Numbered from the stretch's first letter, positions 34,481 to 43,549 are shown. The stretch is 64,000 nucleotides of DNA from Anaerolineae bacterium (GCA_022823165.1 JAJDXR010000064.1:100617-164616); one strand, 5' to 3'. The notes: generated by a model from the letters alone, not told the origin. Numbers and translations are program-made.

Positions 34481-35455
34481 TCAAGAGTAGGCCATAGTTT
34501 TATGTACCGCCGCAATCACATCCGCCTCGCCTGGCAGGACTGCTTTTTCGAGCGCCGGGCTGAAAGGCATCGGCACGTCTTTGTTGGTCACTCGTTGCAC
34601 CGGCGCCTTAAGCTGACTAAAGACTGCTTCCGCTACTGTCGCCGCCCATTCGCTGGCGGCGCTGCAGCTGGGGAAGCTTTCGTCCACGGCGACGAAACGC
34701 CCCGTCTTGGCGACGCTATCCAGGACCGCGCCTTTATCCCAGGGCGACAGACTGCGCAGGTCGATCACTTCCGCCTCAATCCCCTCGCGCGACAGCGTCT
34801 TGGCTGCGCCCAGGGCGGTGTAGACGGTGGGCCCGACTGTGCAGATAGTGACGTCGCTTCCCGCGCGCTTGATATCGGCTTCGCCAATCGGAATGAGGTA
34901 TTCATTTTCAGGCACATCGCTGCGTTTCCCGCCCAGCGAGAGTGAATGCAGGAAGAGCACGGGGTTATCATCGCGAATGGCCGATTTGAGCAAGCCTTTG
35001 CCGTCGGTGGGCGTACTCGGCATAATGACTTTGATTTGGGGCATATTCATGAAGAATTGATGCACCGCCTGGCTGTGGTGATGGCCCGCGCTGCTGCCGG
35101 CGCCGTTTTGCGCCATGAGGACCAGCGGCACATTCGTCTGCCCGCCATACATGAAGCGCATCGCGCCCGCCTGATTGGCGATCTGGTCGAAGGCGAGATA
35201 GAGGAAAGTCCCGAACATGAGGTCGACAATCGGCCGCAAGCCGTTGACGGCCGCGCCAATCCCGGCGCCGGCCACCGCCAGCTCGGAAATGGGAGTGTCG
35301 ATGACGCGTTTGCCTCCGAACTCAGCGTGCAAGCCGCGGGTGCTGGGGAATACGCCGATGCGCACATCTTCGCCCATTAGAAAGACGCGCGGGTCGCGGC
35401 GCATCTCCTCGGCCAGGGCTTCCTGGATCGCAGCTACATAGGTTTTGCGGGCCAC
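34481..35455 (-). CDS. 2-oxoacid/acetoin dehydrogenase E1 component, beta subunit
   Basis: A 324-residue transketolase-type pyrimidine-domain protein. MARKTYVAAIQEALAEEM opens as in PdhB/AcoB; GEDVRIGVFPSTRGLH and TPISELAVAGAGIGAAVNG contain the Glu that activates thiamine diphosphate. Ends with DVPMPFSPALEKAVLP, typical of the beta subunit. It follows the alpha subunit by 29 bases. With the lipoyl protein it could oxidise pyruvate, acetoin or a branched oxoacid; the sequence does not decide which. Confidence 0.92.
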   Translation of the reverse strand: MARKTYVAAIQEALAEEMRRDPRVFLMGEDVRIGVFPSTRGLHAEFGGKRVIDTPISELAVAGAGIGAAVNGLRPIVDLMFGTFLYLAFDQIANQAGAMRFMYGGQTNVPLVLMAQNGAGSSAGHHHSQAVHQFFMNMPQIKVIMPSTPTDGKGLLKSAIRDDNPVLFLHSLSLGGKRSDVPENEYLIPIGEADIKRAGSDVTICTVGPTVYTALGAAKTLSREGIEAEVIDLRSLSPWDKGAVLDSVAKTGRFVAVDESFPSCSAASEWAATVAEAVFSQLKAPVQRVTNKDVPMPFSPALEKAVLPGEADVIAAVHKTMAYS

Positions 35456-35484
35456 TCAAATTCTCCAGGCGGCAGGCCGCCGCT

Positions 35485-36468
35485 TCATAGCCAAAGGTCT
35501 TCAAATAGCGATTCAAGCGCGGGATCGGGGCTGTTGCGCGCGGCCTCGACCGCTTCAGCCACGGCTTGGGTGATGTTGGAATCGAGCGTTTCCAACTGAT
35601 TCGCTGGCAAGATCTTGTTTTCGCTGACGTAGTTATGCAGCAGCAGCAAGGGGTCTTTGGCTTGGGCCTCGGCAGTTTCCGCCTCGTCGCGATAAGTTTG
35701 GCCGGCGAGGAAGGCTTCCTCGCCCTCGGCATGGCCGCCGCGGCGATGGGTCTTGGCTTCGATCAAGGTCGGTCCCGCTCCGGCACGGGCGCGTTCCACC
35801 GCTGCCGCCGTGACACGGTAGATCTCGAAGGCGTCGGCGCCGTCAGCCACAAGGCCGGGGATGCCATAGCCAGCCGCGCGATCGGCGATATCCGTGATGT
35901 TCATGGCGTTTTGCGCCGGAGTGAACTCGCCATATTGATTATTCTCGCAGACAAAAATCACGGGCAGCGCCAGCGTGGACGCCAGATTCAGCGATTCGTG
36001 AAAACTGCCTTCGTTGGCGGCGCCATCCCCGAAGAAACAGACTGACACTCGATTGCTGTTGCTGTACCAGGCGCTCAGGCCGGCGCCTACCGCAATCGGC
36101 AGACCGCCGCCCACGATGCCGATCGCCCCCAGCATGCCAATGTCAAAATCGGCGATGTGCATGGAGCCGCCTTTGCCTTTGCAATAGCCGGTCGCCTTGC
36201 CAAAGAGCTCGGCCATCATGCGCTTGATGTCACCGCCTTTAGCGATGACATGCCCATGGCCGCGGTGTGTGCTGATGATGGTGTCTTCGTCGGTCAGCGC
36301 GGCGCAGACGCCGGCAGCCACCGCCTCCTCGCCAATGTAAAGATGGACGAAACCGGGCAATTGACCCTGGCGGAAGAGCAGCCCGACCGCTTCCTCGAAG
36401 CGGCGGATGCGCAGGATGCGCTGGTAAATATCCAGCACGACATCAACCGCTATGTCCTGATGATGCAT
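35485..36468 (-). CDS. 2-oxoacid/acetoin dehydrogenase E1 component, alpha subunit
   Basis: A 327-residue thiamine-diphosphate enzyme. The ThDP/Mg motif starts FFGDGAANEG and ends at ENNQYGE, with the normal spacing. RILRIRRFEEAVGLLFRQG and HRGHGHVIAKGGD are signature segments of PdhA/AcoA proteins, and GKATGYCKGKGGSMHI is the substrate-channel region. Partner of the E1 beta downstream. Co-transcribed with an M20 hydrolase and RidA upstream, which suggests the oxoacid arises from deacylation or deamination of an amino compound; inference. Confidence 0.93.
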   Translation of the reverse strand: MHHQDIAVDVVLDIYQRILRIRRFEEAVGLLFRQGQLPGFVHLYIGEEAVAAGVCAALTDEDTIISTHRGHGHVIAKGGDIKRMMAELFGKATGYCKGKGGSMHIADFDIGMLGAIGIVGGGLPIAVGAGLSAWYSNSNRVSVCFFGDGAANEGSFHESLNLASTLALPVIFVCENNQYGEFTPAQNAMNITDIADRAAGYGIPGLVADGADAFEIYRVTAAAVERARAGAGPTLIEAKTHRRGGHAEGEEAFLAGQTYRDEAETAEAQAKDPLLLLHNYVSENKILPANQLETLDSNITQAVAEAVEAARNSPDPALESLFEDLWL

Positions 36469-36482
36469 TCGACCTCCTCAGG

Positions 36483-37700
36483 TCAGCCAGTGAGCAAGGC
36501 GGCAGCGGTCAGCGCCAGCGTTTTGGTCGCAATGAGCAGTTGCTCAATGCTAACGCACTCGTCAACCATCGGCCAAACCGGGATGAAGCCGGGACCATAC
36601 TCGACGCAGGTGATGCCGGCGCCCTTGAAATGGCAGGTATCGGCGGTGGCCCCGATGCGGTGCCCGGCGCCGACCTGCGGCTTGACCCCGCTGACTTGTT
36701 CGTGCGCGGCTATCAACGCGCTGACCACGGGCGCGTCCAGCGGCGTCGCCTCGCGCGCCGGCATATTAGGCTGCTGTTCACTCTGGGGAATGACAAGCTC
36801 AAACTCAAAGTCGCTGTCTTCCCGCGCGATTTGTTCCAGACGCGCCTGCACATCCTGGCGCACACTGTCTTCGCTCATACCAGGTATTATGCGCAGGTCA
36901 AAGCTGAGGGTTGTGACATCCTGATAGTGCTCGATATTGCGGATCGCCATTGACGGATAAGCGGGAATCAGCGGATGCGGCCGATAGCGCAGCCAGCCGC
37001 CGTCTTCCACCCGTGGAATCTGTACATAGGCGGGGCTGAAGGCATTGATGACCTGGGTGGCTTTCTCTATAGGATTTACATAGGCTACGCGATGTTTAAA
37101 TTCACCGAGTATACGAATCCGGCCTTGCACGTAGCCAACTGAGATCAAGCCGACATCGAGGTTGCCCGCCTCAGTGACGATGCAATAATCGGGACGGCAG
37201 CCGCTCTCAAGCAGATGCAGCGCGCCAACACCGCCGCCGGTCTCGGCAACGACGCAGGCGACTATGAGGTCGCCTTTCAGCTGTTTTCCTGAGCGGCGGA
37301 TCGCCTCGGCCGCCATCAAGATTGAGCCCAGGCCCGCCTTCATATTCAGCGCGCCCAAGCCATAGATCATGCCGTTTTCAATCTGAGCGCCGAAGGGATC
37401 GTGCCGCCATTGGCCGCGCCGGAAGACATCGCCATTCCAATCGCTGGTATCGGTGTGGCCGCAAAGCATCAAGGCAGGCCCGCCGCCGTCGCCGCGCAGC
37501 GCGCCGATCGCCTGATGGGTCGCGCTGCCGTCGCGCAGCGGCACTCTCTGTATTTCTACCTCAAAGCCACGCTGCGACAGCCAATCCGCGATCCAGTATC
37601 CGATCGCCGATTCCCGCCACAAGAATGACGGGATGCGAATCAACTGCCGCGTCAATTCGATGACTTCGTGATCTTGAATCTGCTCGAGCGCGGTGGACAT
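36483..37700 (-). CDS. M20-family metallohydrolase (ArgE/DapE/ACY1-like)
   Basis: A 405-residue zinc amidase of the acetylornithine deacetylase/succinyl-diaminopimelate desuccinylase type. The first zinc motif LMLCGHTDTSDW (His and following Asp) is at about residue 80; LGALNMKAGL supplies the bridging region; VAETGGGVGA has Glu-Thr where Glu-Glu is usual at the catalytic/zinc position; HRIGATADTCHFKGAGI is the C-terminal zinc region. The second acidic residue of the E-E pair is therefore replaced by Thr, worth checking. Its ATG overlaps the RidA stop as TAATG. Confidence 0.87.
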   Translation of the reverse strand: MSTALEQIQDHEVIELTRQLIRIPSFLWRESAIGYWIADWLSQRGFEVEIQRVPLRDGSATHQAIGALRGDGGGPALMLCGHTDTSDWNGDVFRRGQWRHDPFGAQIENGMIYGLGALNMKAGLGSILMAAEAIRRSGKQLKGDLIVACVVAETGGGVGALHLLESGCRPDYCIVTEAGNLDVGLISVGYVQGRIRILGEFKHRVAYVNPIEKATQVINAFSPAYVQIPRVEDGGWLRYRPHPLIPAYPSMAIRNIEHYQDVTTLSFDLRIIPGMSEDSVRQDVQARLEQIAREDSDFEFELVIPQSEQQPNMPAREATPLDAPVVSALIAAHEQVSGVKPQVGAGHRIGATADTCHFKGAGITCVEYGPGFIPVWPMVDECVSIEQLLIATKTLALTAAALLTG

Positions 37701-38098
37701 TAGCTTCCGCGGGCGTCGACCGCCGCCCAGACATCAAAGCCGACCTGCGCGCCGCCCCATAATTCCTTGACGCCGATGGTATTGCGGGTTGGATAAGGCG
37801 CGCTGAAGTATTCGCAGTAGATGGCGTCCATCTCGGCGAAGCGGCTGATATCGGTCAGCGAAACATTGACGCGGATGACATCGGTCAAGCCGCAGCCGGC
37901 CGCTTGCAGCACGGCCTGGATATTGTCCAGCGCCTGCCGCGTTTCGGCCGCGAATCCGCCGCTGACCAGGCCCGAGCCGTCGGACGCCGTGCCCAAATAA
38001 CCGGATGTCACCAGCAGGTCGCCGTGCCTGATGGCTTGACTGTAGCCGCTGGTGGGGACCGGCGCCTGGCCGGTCAGAATGACATCGAATGGCGCCAT
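37700..38098 (-). CDS. RidA/YjgF-family enamine/imine deaminase
   Basis: A 132-residue member of the RidA superfamily. Such proteins hydrolyse reactive enamine/imine intermediates to oxoacids and ammonia. Motifs: GYSQAIRHGDLLVTSGYLG near residues 18-36, VIRVNVSLTDISRFAEMDAIYCEYF, and PTRNTIGVKEL, where the substrate-carboxylate Arg is in the expected place (P-x-R). The family's final Glu near the C-terminus is not clear, so it may belong to a Rid subgroup. Located between a regulator and M20 hydrolase in the same minus-strand operon. Confidence 0.88.
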   Translation of the reverse strand: MAPFDVILTGQAPVPTSGYSQAIRHGDLLVTSGYLGTASDGSGLVSGGFAAETRQALDNIQAVLQAAGCGLTDVIRVNVSLTDISRFAEMDAIYCEYFSAPYPTRNTIGVKELWGGAQVGFDVWAAVDARGS

Positions 38099-38101
38099 CG
38101 C

Positions 38102-38785
38102 TCAGGCTCCGTTACGTCCATGGGGCTCGGTCTTGTCGCGCGCTTCCGTCAGGTAATTGTATATGGTCGAGCGGCTCAAGCCTAATTCTTCGGCGATCAG
38201 CGGTACCGCTCGTTTGACCTGAAAGGCGCCTTTTTCGTCCAGGCGAGCGATCAGATTTATCTTGTCATCTTTGGACATAATCGGGATTTCAGCGCCGAAT
38301 TCATTAACTGCTTCTCGTAAGATGCTGTGAATGGCGCCATGAATATCGTCGGAGAGTGTCTCGTTAACGTCTGAATCGGAGTCTACAGCCAGGAACTCGC
38401 CCAATGCGCGATGAGCGCCGGCAAATACGCCTACGTCCAAATTAATGCAGAGCGCGCCGTAAGCCGCGCCGTCTTCATCGCGCAGGAACATCGTGCAAGA
38501 TTTCATTTTCTTGCCGTTTGCCAAGCGAGTCTGATAATTGTGGAAGTCGCGCCGGGTGTTGCCCTTGCGCGCATGTGTGAGCAAGAGGTCGGTGGCGCCG
38601 CCGCCAACCTTTCGCCCGCTGATATTGCCCTCAATATGGATGATGGAGTGTTCCAGGTCGCGAAAGTCGTGAATCACGACTTCACAATTTGGCGCGAACA
38701 GTTTGGCGATGCCCAGCGAGATACGCTTGAGCAACGCAAAGGTTGCCTCTCGGTCCGTGGATGTAGTAGCTTCGAATGGATTCAT
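38102..38785 (-). CDS. YheO/DauR-like transcriptional regulator (PAS-like plus HTH)
   Basis: A 227-residue regulator. The N-terminal YheO-type PAS domain (ISLGIAKLFAPNCEVVIHDF through GALCINLDVGVF, residues about 22-125) is followed by a C-terminal helix-turn-helix with LSRSTIYNYLTEA. DauR of Pseudomonas, in the same family, represses D-arginine catabolism. It heads the minus-strand operon and is divergent from the creatininase-family gene; the 117-base gap contains an A/T-rich palindrome (38875-38885) that might be its operator. Control of both sides is a reasonable inference. Confidence 0.87.
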   Translation of the reverse strand: MNPFEATTSTDREATFALLKRISLGIAKLFAPNCEVVIHDFRDLEHSIIHIEGNISGRKVGGGATDLLLTHARKGNTRRDFHNYQTRLANGKKMKSCTMFLRDEDGAAYGALCINLDVGVFAGAHRALGEFLAVDSDSDVNETLSDDIHGAIHSILREAVNEFGAEIPIMSKDDKINLIARLDEKGAFQVKRAVPLIAEELGLSRSTIYNYLTEARDKTEPHGRNGA

Positions 38786-38874
38786 CGGGCCTGCAGGTTC
38801 CTGGTTGGCGTCCTGAGTTGCTCAACTGGATTTGCAATCACGCGCATCATGATAAACAATATATCCAAGAATTA

Positions 38875-38885
38875 TACAATTTGTA
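38875..38885. promoter_or_regulatory. Candidate operator palindrome between divergent genes
   Basis: TACAA-T-TTGTA is a perfect inverted repeat in the 38786-38902 gap between the YheO-like regulator and the creatininase gene. The surrounding sequence is AT-rich (ACAATATATCC, AATTATAC) and contrasts with the GC-rich genes, as expected for a promoter region. Short, so could be chance. Confidence 0.35.
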
Positions 38886-38902
38886 AAGAGACGGCACTAG
38901 AT

Positions 38903-39778
38903 ATGCCCGCTGAAGAAGATGCAAAAGACAAGATTCTCTATTCGCAAAAGGGTCCGCCGACGCTGGACGAAATGACCGGGCCGGAAGTTGAAGCGGCATT
39001 AACTCAGACCGATGCGCTGCTGCTGCCGGTGGGCGCCACCGAAGCGCACGGCGCGCATCTGCCGCTGGGCACGGACTCCTTTGAAGCGCGGGAGAATTGC
39101 CGGCGGACGGCGCTGCGCCTGGAAGCCCTGGGCTGCCCGGTCGTGATTGGACCAGTCATCCCCTTTGGCATTTCCAGCTTTCACCTGGGTTTCGCCGGCA
39201 CAATCAGCCTGAGCTCGCGCACGATCATCAGCCTGCTGACCGAAGTTTGCCTGAGCTTGTATGAGACCGGCTTTCGCAAGTTTGCCCTGGTGCATGGCCA
39301 CGACGGCAACCTGCCAGCAATGATGGTGGCGGCGCAAGATGTCGTCGACAATACCGCGGATGCGCAGGCGATGGTGCTCAATTGGCTGACGCCGCTCAGC
39401 AAGGTCTATCACAGGATTCAGACGTCGAAACATCAGGAGGGCCATGGCGGCGAGGGCGAAACCGCCCGAATCCTCGTGACTCATCCGGAATTGACGCATC
39501 TCGACCGGGCCGTCAGGCACCACGTGCCGCCGGGCGACATGCGCAAGATTCAAGGTCCCGAGCATATAAAGAGCGGCGGCGGCATATTCTACGCCACGCG
39601 CCGCTACCAGGATCATACGCCCTACGGACATATCGGCGATCCGGCCTTGGCGACTGAAGAGGCGGGAAACAAAGGCTACGCTGTCATCGCCGAGTGGCTG
39701 GCGCGGGTCATCGCCCGCGACTACTTTGATGTGGATATCGACCCCAATGCGATCCTGACCATTGATGAAAGCGAATAA
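38903..39778 (+). CDS. Creatininase-family amidohydrolase
   Basis: About 291 residues from ATG 38903; ATG 38849 is an alternative, and the frame is open further upstream across the divergent regulator gene, which is rejected. Metal-binding motifs of the creatininase fold: LPVGATEAHGAHLPLGTDSF (Glu, His, Asp) near residue 45, HGHDGNLPA, and HGGEGETARI with the last Glu. The family hydrolyses cyclic or linear amides (creatinine, or formamide bonds as in MftE and ArfB). It is divergently transcribed from the regulator/RidA/M20 operon, so it may act on the same nitrogen-containing substrate. Confidence 0.9.
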   Translation: MPAEEDAKDKILYSQKGPPTLDEMTGPEVEAALTQTDALLLPVGATEAHGAHLPLGTDSFEARENCRRTALRLEALGCPVVIGPVIPFGISSFHLGFAGTISLSSRTIISLLTEVCLSLYETGFRKFALVHGHDGNLPAMMVAAQDVVDNTADAQAMVLNWLTPLSKVYHRIQTSKHQEGHGGEGETARILVTHPELTHLDRAVRHHVPPGDMRKIQGPEHIKSGGGIFYATRRYQDHTPYGHIGDPALATEEAGNKGYAVIAEWLARVIARDYFDVDIDPNAILTIDESE

Positions 39779-39813
39779 TCCCCTGCGCGCCGCGGACATT
39801 TGAGCGCCAGATT

Positions 39814-39875
39814 TTGACAGGCGACCTGCTTTCGTTATAATGGCGCAATAGATGGACAGATTGTTGATTATCTGT
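39814..39875 (+). promoter_or_regulatory. Consensus sigma70 promoter with downstream inverted repeat
   Basis: TTGACA at 39814-39819 and TATAAT at 39836-39841 match the housekeeping consensus exactly, with a 16-base spacer. ACAGAT (39856-39861) and ATCTGT (39870-39875) form a perfect inverted repeat with eight bases between, starting about 15 bases after the -10, the place for a repressor site. Drives the SBP gene at 39968. Confidence 0.7.
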
Positions 39876-39967
39876 ACACATTGTGCAAGCGAGCCAACTG
39901 TATGGGCGCGGCGATACTTAACAATCTCTCAAGCATCAGGGTAATGAAAAGGGAAAGGGCTTAACCC

Positions 39968-41536
39968 ATGTCAAAGATGCGTTTCTTTTTCAAACTTTTG
40001 GTCGTTCTGCTGTTGCTGTTTGTATTGGGAACAGCATCCGCGCAAGAGCCGCAGTATGGCGGTACGCTGGTTTTTGGCGCCGAGTCTATGGGCGATTCAT
40101 TCGACATTGGCTTTTGGCACGGTTTCGGCGGCGTCCATGTCATTGACACGATTGGCGAGGGCCTGGTTCGCGCTGATTTTGAGAATGGCGGCGCCTTGCC
40201 CGGCCTGGCGGAATCCTGGGAGATATCGGAAGACGGCTTGACCTATACCTTCCACATTCGCGCGGGCATGAGCTTCCATGATGGCGAGCCGGTCACGGCC
40301 GGGGCAATCGTCCGCAGCATGACCCGTCCCATCAACCCGGAGGATCCCAGCTACATCGAAGGAATGTATATGTACGGCAACCAGGGGACGAGCAACTGGG
40401 AGTCCATTGAAGCGACCGACGACCATACGATTGTGTTGCAGCTGCTGCAGCCCAACGCGACCCAGCTGCTGGTATTCTCCCGCCCCGACGGCGCCATCAT
40501 CAGTCCCAAAGCGATGGACGAATACGGCACGGAAGTCGGCTTGAATATGTCGATGGCGGGACCCTACAAGATCGAGCGCTTCACGCCTGGGCAGGAAGCG
40601 GTGCTGGCGGCCAACGAAAACTATTGGGCGGGCCGCCCCTATATTGACCGGATTGTCATACGCGCCTATCCCGACGAAGCCGGCATACTGGCGGCGCTCG
40701 AAGCGGGTGAAATTGACATGACGCTCTACGCGCCCTTCACCTCCGTCCCGCGGTTGCAAAACTCCGACCACATTCGCGTCGAAGTTGGCGCGCCCCTGGT
40801 CGATCTCTTCGCCGGAGCCAATGTGTCGCTGGCGCCTCTGGACAACTTGCTCGTTCGCCAGGCGGTCAACTACGCGCTCGACCGCGAGACCTTGATTGAA
40901 GCGGGCTTGAACGGCTTCGCTCAAATGCCGGCCAGTTTGCTCGGTCCGCTCGACCTGGGCTTTGACGCGTCCGGCAGCGAAATCAGCAGCTATGATCCGG
41001 AGCGCGCCCGGGCCTTGTTGGAAGAATCGGGTCTGGACTTGCCGGTCGCGCTTGAGGTCGCCTACGAAAACAATCGCTTCTGGCCGCAGATGGCGGAATT
41101 GATCGCGGCGGATCTGGAAGCGGTCGGCTTTGATGTCACGCTGGATCGCCTGGACGCCGGCTCATTCTGGGGCAAGGTCGGCGACGGGCAAACACAGCTG
41201 AGCATCAACCAGCGCTCGACCTTTGTGCCCGATCCCCACGATAAAGCCATCCTGATGGCGCGGGCCGGCGCGGAGGGCAGCCAAACGCAACATCAAGCGC
41301 TGGAAGCCGCTGAGGCCATCGACGCGCTGATTAGCGCGGGCATCTCAACAGTCGATACGATGGAGCGCGAAGCCATCTATCAGGAGCTCCAGTCGCTCTT
41401 GCTGGAGCAGCTGCCCTATATCTACATTGGCTATCTGACACCGCCGATCTTCGTGAACCAACGCGTGCAAAATGTGGAGACTTTCGGAACGGCCGGCGGG
41501 CGCATCAATTTGCGCGAAGTATGGCTGGCGGAGTAA
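39968..41536 (+). CDS. Peptide-type ABC transporter substrate-binding protein (SBP family 5)
   Basis: A 522-residue DppA-family receptor. Signal peptide LLVVLLLLFVLGTASAQ with cleavage after Ala-Ser-Ala. Mature part begins PQYGGTLVFGAESMG; LAESWEISEDGLTYTFHIR and MSFHDGEPVTAG are the family signature near residues 85-115, and the C-terminal lobe has YDPERARALLEESG. An AG-rich stretch (AAAAGGGAAAGGG) precedes the start. Followed by DppC- and DppB-type permeases, in that unusual order, and no ATPases, so it probably borrows DppD/DppF subunits, perhaps those at 16219-18251. Confidence 0.92.
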   Translation: MSKMRFFFKLLVVLLLLFVLGTASAQEPQYGGTLVFGAESMGDSFDIGFWHGFGGVHVIDTIGEGLVRADFENGGALPGLAESWEISEDGLTYTFHIRAGMSFHDGEPVTAGAIVRSMTRPINPEDPSYIEGMYMYGNQGTSNWESIEATDDHTIVLQLLQPNATQLLVFSRPDGAIISPKAMDEYGTEVGLNMSMAGPYKIERFTPGQEAVLAANENYWAGRPYIDRIVIRAYPDEAGILAALEAGEIDMTLYAPFTSVPRLQNSDHIRVEVGAPLVDLFAGANVSLAPLDNLLVRQAVNYALDRETLIEAGLNGFAQMPASLLGPLDLGFDASGSEISSYDPERARALLEESGLDLPVALEVAYENNRFWPQMAELIAADLEAVGFDVTLDRLDAGSFWGKVGDGQTQLSINQRSTFVPDPHDKAILMARAGAEGSQTQHQALEAAEAIDALISAGISTVDTMEREAIYQELQSLLLEQLPYIYIGYLTPPIFVNQRVQNVETFGTAGGRINLREVWLAE

Positions 41537-41555
41537 GCGGCAATAGCCTCGGCGG

Positions 41556-41587
41556 ATATGGCTTTTTCCTTACAGAGAGAGCCATAT
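41556..41587 (+). terminator. Intercistronic hairpin after binding-protein gene
   Basis: ATATGGCT (41556-41563) pairs perfectly with AGCCATAT (41580-41587) around a 16-base loop, 20 bases after the stop codon; TTGCTTTTCTT follows. It could act as a partial terminator before the permease genes. A similar structure lies at every other binding-protein/permease junction here. Confidence 0.5.
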
Positions 41588-41666
41588 TTGCTTTTCTTAC
41601 TTAAGCGCTGAACACTAAACTAAGCTCAACTCCGTGATTTCACTGTGCATACAGGTTTGGTAGTTC

Positions 41667-42527
41667 ATGCGGGCTCAAACGAACATGCGGTCGCGGATTG
41701 GCGCTGCGTGGCGGCGCTATGATATCGCGCTGGCGGGCAGTTGCGTTTTCGGGTTTGTCCTGCTCGTCACCATACTGGCTTCAGTGGTCGCTCCCTACGA
41801 CCCCATGGCTCGCAATATCAAGAATCGTTTCGCTCCGCCGTCGCCAGAATACGCATTCGGCACCGACCAGTTGGGGCGCGATGTCTTTTCGCGCGTTATA
41901 CACGGCGGCCGCCCGATTCTGGGCGCGAGCTTCACGGCCGTTGTCTGCGCCTTGGCGGCCGGCACGATCATCGGGGTCGCGGCCGGGTACCTGGGCGGCT
42001 GGCTCGACACGGTTCTTATGCGCCTTATGGATATAATGCTCAGCTTTCCGTCTATTTTGCTAGCCATCCTGATTGTCGCTACCCTGGGCGTGGGTTTGCT
42101 CAATGTCACAGTAGCTATCGGCTTTTCGATGGCGCCTGTATTCGCGCGGCTGACGCGCTCGATTGTCATCACGCTGGTGCATGAAGAATACGTTGCCGCG
42201 GCGCGATCGCTGGGCGCTACTGATCGCCATATCGTCTGGCAACATATCCTCCCCAACCTGATGCCGCCGATCATTGTGCAAGCCTCCGCGATGCTGGCAG
42301 TAGCCGTCGGCGCCGCCTCGGCTCTCAATTTTATCGGCCTGGGCGTCGAGCCAGGAACACCCGATTGGGGTATGATGGTTGCGGAGGGCCAGCGGCTGAT
42401 CTTTGACGCGCCGCATGTGCCGCTCTTTCCCGGCCTGGTCATCACCGTCACTGTGCTCAGCGTCAATTACATGGGCGACGGCCTGCGCGACCACCTCGAC
42501 CCCAAGCTGCGCCGCCAAGGCGTCTGA
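41667..42527 (+). CDS. Peptide-type ABC transporter permease, DppC type
   Basis: A 286-residue permease of normal length for DppC, unlike the 420-residue relative at 14945. After helix 1, YAFGTDQLGRDVFSRVIHGG marks the family, and EAA loop HEEYVAAARSLGATDRHIVW is near residue 175. GLGVEPGTPDWGMMVAEG is the conserved late loop. ATG 41667 and ATG 41685 are both possible. It precedes the DppB-type gene by 11 bases. Confidence 0.92.
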   Translation: MRAQTNMRSRIGAAWRRYDIALAGSCVFGFVLLVTILASVVAPYDPMARNIKNRFAPPSPEYAFGTDQLGRDVFSRVIHGGRPILGASFTAVVCALAAGTIIGVAAGYLGGWLDTVLMRLMDIMLSFPSILLAILIVATLGVGLLNVTVAIGFSMAPVFARLTRSIVITLVHEEYVAAARSLGATDRHIVWQHILPNLMPPIIVQASAMLAVAVGAASALNFIGLGVEPGTPDWGMMVAEGQRLIFDAPHVPLFPGLVITVTVLSVNYMGDGLRDHLDPKLRRQGV

Positions 42528-42538
42528 GAGCGGCGGGC

Positions 42539-43549
42539 ATGTTCGCCTACTTGCTGAAACGTCTCATTTGGCTGCCCGTCGTTTTGTGGGCGGTCAGCAG
42601 CTTGACATTCCTCGCTTTGCGCATCGTGCCGGGGAATCCCATACAGACGGTGCGAAATCAGGTGATGGACAAGAGCCAGCTGGCGCAAGTCGAAGCGGTG
42701 TGGGGGTTGAATCGTCCGGTCTCCGAGCAGTATTTGAATTTTCTGTCACAGCTGGTCCGGGGAGATCTGGGCTTGGCGATGAGCAGCGGCGTGCCGATTC
42801 GGCGCATGATCTTCGAGCGCATGCCGCCGACGATAGAGCTGGCCATTGTGTCGCTGATTCTCAGCACCGGCATCGGTGTGCTTTCAGGAGTTGCCTCGGT
42901 CGCGATCCGCAGCAGAGCCATCGATTACAGCATCAGAACCGCTTCGATTCTGGGCTTGTCGCTGCCGCTTTTCTGGGTCGGGATCATGCTAATTATCATC
43001 TTCTCGGTGAATCTGCGCTGGACGCCAACCAGCGGCCGGATCGGCGCCGGCGTCGCTTATGAAGTCATCACCAACTTCATGTTCTACGACCTGGTAGCGA
43101 CGGGGAATTGGGAGGCATTTGGCAGCTTCTTGCGCCACTTGATTTTGCCCGGCGTGACAATCGGCTTGACGTCGGCCGGCTTCGTCGCCCGTTTGACGCG
43201 CTCCGCCATGCTGGAGGTTATGAACTCGGATTACGTCCGCACAGCGCGCGCCAAAGGTCTTTACGAGCGCAGCGTCATCTGGAAACACGCCATGCGCAAC
43301 GCCATGCTGCCCATCATCACGCTGCAGGGCTTGCAATTCGGGGCGATCCTCGGTGGCGCCGTGATCACAGAACGGGTCTTCGCCTATCCAGGTATGGGCG
43401 CCTGGCTGCTCGACGGCATCCTCGAACGCGATTATTCCGTGGTGCAGGGCGGTATCATCTTCGTCGCTCTCGCTTATGTATTGATGAATTTGCTCGTGGA
43501 TATCCTCTACCGCGTGATTGATCCGCGGCTGCGCTATTCCAAGACATGA
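42539..43549 (+). CDS. Peptide-type ABC transporter permease, DppB type
   Basis: A 336-residue permease: MFAYLLKRLIWLPVVLWAVS helix 1, RIVPGNPIQTVRNQ as the R-x-x-P-G-(N/D)-P motif, EAA loop NSDYVRTARAKGLYERSVIW near residue 225, and DILYRVIDPRLRYSKT at the end. Forms the channel with the DppC-type protein upstream. The gene order SBP-C-B is the reverse of the usual, and no ATPase follows. Confidence 0.93.
   Translation: MFAYLLKRLIWLPVVLWAVSSLTFLALRIVPGNPIQTVRNQVMDKSQLAQVEAVWGLNRPVSEQYLNFLSQLVRGDLGLAMSSGVPIRRMIFERMPPTIELAIVSLILSTGIGVLSGVASVAIRSRAIDYSIRTASILGLSLPLFWVGIMLIIIFSVNLRWTPTSGRIGAGVAYEVITNFMFYDLVATGNWEAFGSFLRHLILPGVTIGLTSAGFVARLTRSAMLEVMNSDYVRTARAKGLYERSVIWKHAMRNAMLPIITLQGLQFGAILGGAVITERVFAYPGMGAWLLDGILERDYSVVQGGIIFVALAYVLMNLLVDILYRVIDPRLRYSKT

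Noticed and set aside
38411..38902. Long N-terminal extension of the creatininase-family gene
   Set aside because: The frame runs antisense through the divergent regulator gene; homology starts after 38903.
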